Assembly (NCBI GenBank): GCA_013330155.1
Contig: DUIU01000019.1
Location: 4,320-15,306, forward strand
DNA from: Candidatus Poseidonia sp.
GTDB lineage: Archaea; Thermoplasmatota; Poseidoniia; Poseidoniales; Poseidoniaceae
Direction: 5' to 3'
Length of the DNA: 10,987 bases
Of the stretch, positions 8,501-10,987 are shown in pieces. Position numbers and translations under genes: made by a program. Below the pieces are notes generated by a model, which saw nothing but the letters and a program-made list of their open reading frames with translations, did not search any database and was not told where the DNA came from. Every line of letters begins with the position of its first letter. Position 1 is the stretch's first letter.

Positions 8501-9042
8501 CCAAGCATTTGGTCATGATGATCCCCGATGATGTGCGAGGTGAATTGAAACAATTTGCCAAGGACCGACGCCTCCTTCCACGCTTCAAGAGCGCCATGGT
8601 CAATGCTGAAAAGTTGGAGGATACGCTCAGCGAATCGGTCATGATGGGCCTGGTTGACAGTGTGCTCTCTGAATACAACACTTGGTCTCCCAGCGCCGAT
8701 ATGCTTGAGGACGTGCCTGAATCATCGGAACACTTGGATGCCTTCTTGCTTCGACACAGTGATGTGTTCGAGGAGTTGACCGAGTTGAAAGGATACCGCG
8801 GGGTGACCTACCGTACCGAACTTGAAGGTCGGGCCATTTACCCCGAAGCCACCGATTTGGACATCTACCGGCTGGCGACCCACCTTGCTTCGCTTCCGCT
8901 GCCCAACATTGGAGCGGTCATGGTCGCCACCATGGACGGTGATTTCACGCTGGTTGACCGAGCCATTGAGGAACGGTTTGGCTTTAGCATCGCCAAGAAC
9001 AACCGCTCGCTCAAGCCATGGCTAAAGCGTCAAACGAATTGA
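5587..9042 (+). CDS. Large helical-repeat protein with C-terminal PIN nuclease domain
   Basis: I do not recognise this 1151-residue protein as a named family. An N-terminal globular part (1-54) is followed by an acidic stretch (D57-D62) and an arginine-rich one (8 Arg between 66 and 82). A second domain lies around 90-270. From roughly 270 to 910 it appears almost wholly helical with TPR-like pairs, for example around 658-690 and 704-775. The C-terminus is a PIN domain starting at about 924. Asp930 is in VIIDTNVLVDAL, Glu986 in DDVRGELKQF, Asp1090 and Asp1092 in ATDLDIYRL, and Asp1117 and Asp1119 in ATMDGDF. These match the acidic metal-binding positions of PIN ribonucleases, so activity is plausible. 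No signal peptide or membrane span is seen, so it is cytosolic. The role is inferred: the repeats and basic linker would bind RNA or a partner and the PIN domain would cut RNA. No antitoxin gene is adjacent. Confidence 0.88.
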   Translation: MDESYMETCLKAAFSKPKSGAVRVSIMNRESAWKMLDKPLRAHLVIAAHEQEPPASDDEEDDNAPRRPTMNRPRGRMRRSGRQTGPAHMTWLHAPKSVIDESPYTTAYQLATLLVHKQMDPDNWDEAWNSHENLLRETCMVEGVHPVWHMIGEKTPLLGQFLAFPKAKVEKVKKTTKMGTDFFWIDPRGKDDVTTVLKLASAGVNDPDIKVAMQKATHQISGGRGVDLNGPLGTLTDSMAFITILLALHGGQAVPEKARKAGKKADAELAEALEDFEHLVKGTVNDWPSILSLQREDSLSHARRSLAWQHAPPEAEACTSEQLEQGLALLEGAHVHEGRDRLTWWRLNALLREGKEDEAMDVLEGRRLDASSDVTELLPLVTSLSNDRATDWLMQFMDDVDQQALLHIMMEEALDTELRTRAAQRLCDEQGPMWEEGRSLSLVLLLQKLDLHRLAKVFTSDPMLPLTHPYIALLVSHLAPANFESSLREHILTARNQALQSIQGAELPAFLSPLAEHLLLLMEGTYKDTPEVGKVLNAAALKAFSPISRALAGDGVVSATHIRNMGKSLDDLDLSLIERRLFDVMLLSLTMNGHLRAYNIGMAKSNDAADLDALLENPVIPLRLIQSYSVLMVEHDLGLPNLVGWYQKNDPLSPWAPLARAALFASKGDELNSAREYSRAAELFTKQRKAGRASTEGDAEDNDFVLSLPLTLYRKSLIHYAHAKSWAEAVDLLERVPSLKTAITERFKLYLRVCHASGTDTNAAARMIRQHVQQRKTVLEEDVEGNMIEKTRTTYNEEELDLLRNYPFEQAHLLPSEPFLGRVTAASTHISRDLRRSRTQFEHQFRQAMQASSPSMEEIYEIAKNAAEEGAFEGLMYLERAQNSTKFSITARNRLAGVEQALFSQYKDDIPTSKRRFLHNLSLTPLVIIDTNVLVDALVEKMYQHMDLVFETNLNIIGSNRFHRILLHHAEAKHLVMMIPDDVRGELKQFAKDRRLLPRFKSAMVNAEKLEDTLSESVMMGLVDSVLSEYNTWSPSADMLEDVPESSEHLDAFLLRHSDVFEELTELKGYRGVTYRTELEGRAIYPEATDLDIYRLATHLASLPLPNIGAVMVATMDGDFTLVDRAIEERFGFSIAKNNRSLKPWLKRQTN

Positions 9043-9140
9043 CGTTGGTGAGTTAAGCCTCGACAAAGCCCACTGCGCGTCCTTTGATTTGTCAATAGCG
9101 AAGCAGAGGGTACCCAAGTGATTAGACACAATTGGATGGG

Positions 9141-9148
9141 TTATATTA
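9141..9148 (+). promoter_or_regulatory. Archaeal-type TATA box upstream of the 442-residue membrane protein
   Basis: TTATATTA stands out in the 151-base gap after the PIN-domain gene and continues as an AT run to about 9152. A start site about 26 bases downstream would fall near 9171, just before the ATG at 9174 and 23 bases before the GTG at 9194. It is the strongest promoter candidate in the window. The rest of 9043-9193 holds nothing recognisable beyond a weak hairpin. Confidence 0.55.
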
Positions 9149-9173
9149 TTACTAGAAGTCACAAAAGAGGGTC

Positions 9174-9197
9174 ATGGCAGGTCGTGGTTCACTGTGA
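9174..9197 (+). other. Seven-codon leader frame overlapping the next start (or a displaced N-terminus)
   Basis: ATG at 9174 opens MAGRGSL and stops at TGA 9195-9197, which overlaps the GTG start at 9194-9196 as GTGA. The purine run AGAGGG (9166-9171) and the TATA box 26 to 33 bases upstream both favour translation starting at this ATG. Either it is a leader peptide coupled to the main gene, or a one-base indel has separated the true N-terminus from the main frame. Confidence 0.3.
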
Positions 9198-10522
9198 GTT
9201 CTTCGGCTAATGCTGGTCCACGATTTGTTAAGACCTGGGAAGAACTCCCATCTGGTGAATGGCTTGATAATGACGAGCATGGCACAAATTGGTACCAGAC
9301 CGATGATGGCGTATATTGGCATTCAACCGATAATGGGTTCGCTGTATGGGACGAAGATGATACTGAATCACAGAAAAATCAAGTCGATCTCAAAACATAC
9401 GAAGACGAAGACAATGAAGATTATGAGGACGAAGACGATGAAGAATCCGCCCCCAACCTTCTATCCCCGCAGATTGGTATCGGTACAGCAGTTATTGGAA
9501 TCGTCATTGCACTTGCCGTCATTGGCTGGACAACGGAATTTGCAATGCCAGCAACCGATGAAAATCTCGTCAGATATGGCGAAAATAGTGCTGATTACGT
9601 CAAAGAAAACCAAATTCTAATCGACGGTTTAGAGCATGTTCAAACCCTCAATACCCTGAGTATTGTTTTGGCTGGAGGAATGGTGTTTGTTTCTGCTTTG
9701 AGATTCTTGAGAAAATCACCATGGTGGGGCCTTTCAGCGGTAAATTTATCCCTCGTTACGGTTCTTGTTATGGCGACCTATACTGCCTTTTCTGCAGAAA
9801 AAGAGTGGGTTGAAGCATGCAATCCACAGGTGGTGTATTGCTACCTAAGTGTTATGCCCTCGCTAAGCAACATTGATGCAATATATCCAGCGGTTTTGTG
9901 CAGTATCGGTTTGCTGATTATTGTGAATAATTCGTTTAATTCCTGGGTGACCTTTGATCCCTATGAGGATGAACTAATGGATCTTGATTTCTTTGACGAT
10001 GAGGTGGACGATGAGTGGCGCGGTAAAGTAAAAACGATTGTTCTTTCAAGTATGCTTCTCCTCGCAGGGCTTGGAATATTTGCAACATATCAATACACAT
10101 CAGATGTTCCAAACAACGGTCCTGAATTTCAAATCAGCGATGCCGTGGGCAACATTAGCAATGGGGAAAATGACGTTCTTGTTGTCATCGACGTAGTGGA
10201 TCGGTCTACAATGTATAGAACGTCCTTTCTCACAGTTGAAGTTCAAATCAATGAAGGAAAGTGGTGGTCATGTGCAACAGAATGGGACGATTATTCCTCC
10301 GGCAAGTGCACAGTTGAGTTCGTCAATGAAGTCTTTGATGACTATAAGTTGACTGCGGAAGAAAGATTCATGATTTCGGAAAACGGTTTTCACTTATGCG
10401 CTGATGAACCAGACGAGGGATGCGAAGTTGCTGTAAAAATGACTTATGCTTACGATGAGGAAGAAGATTACGGTGGACCTCAGGTTTTGCCGATTTTAAC
10501 TGTTAACGCAGTATCTGAGTAG
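9194..10522 (+). CDS. Membrane protein with WW-like N-terminus and cysteine-bearing outer domain
   Basis: This is a 442-residue protein of unknown function. Residues 15-53 (LPSGEW, then G30, W33-Y34, W42, W52) resemble a WW-type three-strand module with short W-x-x-D-D/N-G repeats. A very acidic linker follows at 54-86. Membrane helices are predicted at about 93-112, 152-171, 178-199, 228-247 and 280-299. Five spans with a cytoplasmic N-terminus put residues 300-442 outside the cell. That outer region looks beta-rich and has four cysteines (360, 372, 402, 410) that could form two disulfides. Cys209 and Cys216 in an outer loop could form another. The inner loop at 254-275 is strikingly acidic. 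Codon choice is more AT-rich than in the genes to the left. The only in-frame start is GTG at 9194, without a ribosome-binding site but overlapping a short upstream frame. A sensory, adhesion or envelope role is possible but unproven. Confidence 0.85.
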   Translation: MSSSANAGPRFVKTWEELPSGEWLDNDEHGTNWYQTDDGVYWHSTDNGFAVWDEDDTESQKNQVDLKTYEDEDNEDYEDEDDEESAPNLLSPQIGIGTAVIGIVIALAVIGWTTEFAMPATDENLVRYGENSADYVKENQILIDGLEHVQTLNTLSIVLAGGMVFVSALRFLRKSPWWGLSAVNLSLVTVLVMATYTAFSAEKEWVEACNPQVVYCYLSVMPSLSNIDAIYPAVLCSIGLLIIVNNSFNSWVTFDPYEDELMDLDFFDDEVDDEWRGKVKTIVLSSMLLLAGLGIFATYQYTSDVPNNGPEFQISDAVGNISNGENDVLVVIDVVDRSTMYRTSFLTVEVQINEGKWWSCATEWDDYSSGKCTVEFVNEVFDDYKLTAEERFMISENGFHLCADEPDEGCEVAVKMTYAYDEEEDYGGPQVLPILTVNAVSE

Positions 10523-10540
10523 CCAATAAGTGAATTAAAC

Positions 10541-10562
10541 CCTCTCTCTCAGTTTGTTTGTT
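10541..10562 (+). terminator. Candidate pyrimidine/T-rich terminator
   Basis: Nineteen bases after the stop of the 442-residue gene a pyrimidine tract with a CT repeat runs into TTTGTTTGTT. Archaeal RNA polymerase stops at U-rich stretches without needing a hairpin, so this is a reasonable terminator. The remainder of the 232-base gap 10523-10754 shows no convincing gene or RNA. Confidence 0.35.
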
Positions 10563-10740
10563 AGGTCAATCCAGCAAGATGGAAGAGTACAATGGGTGTT
10601 CAGTCCCCCAGTACACTGCCTACCGATGTATACGAACCATAGAGAACTCTTCTGTGCACCAAATCTGTTTCCAAGGGTGTATTGAATGACACCTTTTGTC
10701 TCCCTAGGATAGACCTAAATTGAGGTTAACGCCGGTGATA

Positions 10741-10749
10741 ACTTTATTT
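10741..10749 (+). promoter_or_regulatory. Possible TATA box for the right-edge gene
   Basis: The bases read ACTTTATTT. The centre lies about 28 bases before the in-frame ATG at 10773, which would suit a leaderless start there, but only about 10 bases before the ATG at 10755. The match is weak. Confidence 0.25.
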
Positions 10750-10754
10750 CCAAT

Positions 10755-10987
10755 ATGAATGGAAATCCATACATGGGTGATGATAAAAATGAACACGAAC
10801 GCCCGAGAAAGGCCAATAGAAGAGGCATGAACTATTTTGGTTTATTCTTGTTGTTTTCTTCATCGAGTATTATCTTCACGCCCTTATTGGAAAATTTTCC
10901 AAGTCTAGCGCCAAACGGTTGGGAAATTTTGATTTGGCTCGCCTGGGGGTATGCCATCTTCGCCTATTCCATCATTCTCTTGATCGT
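10755..10987 (+). CDS. Membrane protein, N-terminal part (runs off the right edge)
   Basis: An open frame from ATG 10755 continues without a stop to the end of the window, giving 77 complete codons. The first 25 residues are hydrophilic and basic towards the end (ERPRKANRR). Then come two hydrophobic helices, about 26-45 and 56-77, joined by a short loop with Pro, Asn and Trp. The basic stretch before the first helix suggests a cytoplasmic N-terminus. The family is not recognised. ATGs at 10773 and 10827 are alternative starts and no clear ribosome-binding site is present. Like the gene to its left it is AT-rich, and the two may belong to the same island, though a probable terminator separates them. 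Confidence 0.6.
   Translation, partial: MNGNPYMGDDKNEHERPRKANRRGMNYFGLFLLFSSSSIIFTPLLENFPSLAPNGWEILIWLAWGYAIFAYSIILLI

Noticed and set aside
8356..9042. PIN domain as a VapC toxin of a toxin-antitoxin module
   Set aside because: The domain is the end of a 1151-residue protein, and no small antitoxin-like gene lies before or after it.
5587..9042. Protein-only RNase P (PRORP or HARP) identity
   Set aside because: No PPR consensus and no zinc-binding CxxC...C set are visible, and the protein is far longer than HARP. Only the general layout is similar.
9062..9093. Inverted repeat GACAAA / TTTGTC after the PIN-domain gene
   Set aside because: It has only six pairs with a 20-base loop and no T-run behind it. 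It is too weak to call a terminator or RNA structure.
10579..10689. 36-codon frame with four cysteines (ATG 10579 to TGA 10689)
   Set aside because: It has no ribosome-binding site or promoter at a sensible distance, and a frame of this length is expected by chance in a 232-base gap. The cysteine count alone is not enough.
10759..10770. Short palindrome ATGGA-AA-TCCAT at the start of the right-edge gene
   Set aside because: Five-base arms are expected by chance, and it lies inside the probable coding sequence.

Overview
The window looks like a stretch of chromosome from a planktonic euryarchaeon, most likely of the Marine Group II type (Candidatus Poseidoniales). The evidence is indirect. 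AT-rich TATA-like elements sit about 26 bases before some start codons, the proteins are acidic, the genes are packed tightly on both strands, and the protein set is familiar from that group. No rRNA or other phylogenetic marker is present, so the assignment is an inference.

Region 1 (1-2269) carries the probable last codons of an upstream gene, then three small-molecule or nucleotide enzymes. These are a PduO-type ATP:cob(I)alamin adenosyltransferase (+), a Nudix hydrolase resembling Ap4A hydrolase (-), and a DHH/DHHA1 phosphoesterase (+). The adenosyltransferase and Nudix genes converge with no base between their stop codons. The Nudix and DHH genes diverge from start sites only a few tens of bases apart.

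Region 2 (2271-5459) is a minus-strand run: a small four-helix membrane protein resembling DUF4079, a 778-residue RND/MMPL-family transporter with two GxxxDY motifs, and a short coiled-coil protein 12 to 51 bases behind it. The DHH gene and the coiled-coil gene converge with a 1-base gap.

Region 3 (5587-9042) is one 1151-residue gene, divergent from the DUF4079-like gene. Its protein has an N-terminal domain I do not recognise, an acidic and arginine-rich linker, a long helical-repeat middle, and a C-terminal PIN nuclease domain with all catalytic acidic residues apparently in place. The layout is reminiscent of eukaryotic SMG6 or PRORP, but I see no sequence identity to either. It is the best candidate in the window for an undescribed RNA-processing or RNA-decay factor.

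Region 4 (9043-10987) is visibly more AT-rich. A strong TATA box precedes a 442-residue membrane protein with a WW-like cytoplasmic N-terminus, five membrane spans and a cysteine-containing outer domain. A 7-codon reading frame overlaps its GTG start, which points to either translational coupling or a frameshift. A further membrane-protein gene runs off the right edge. No tRNA, rRNA, CRISPR array, insertion sequence or other obvious mobile element was seen. Apart from the short PIN motif there is no sign of a toxin-antitoxin pair.
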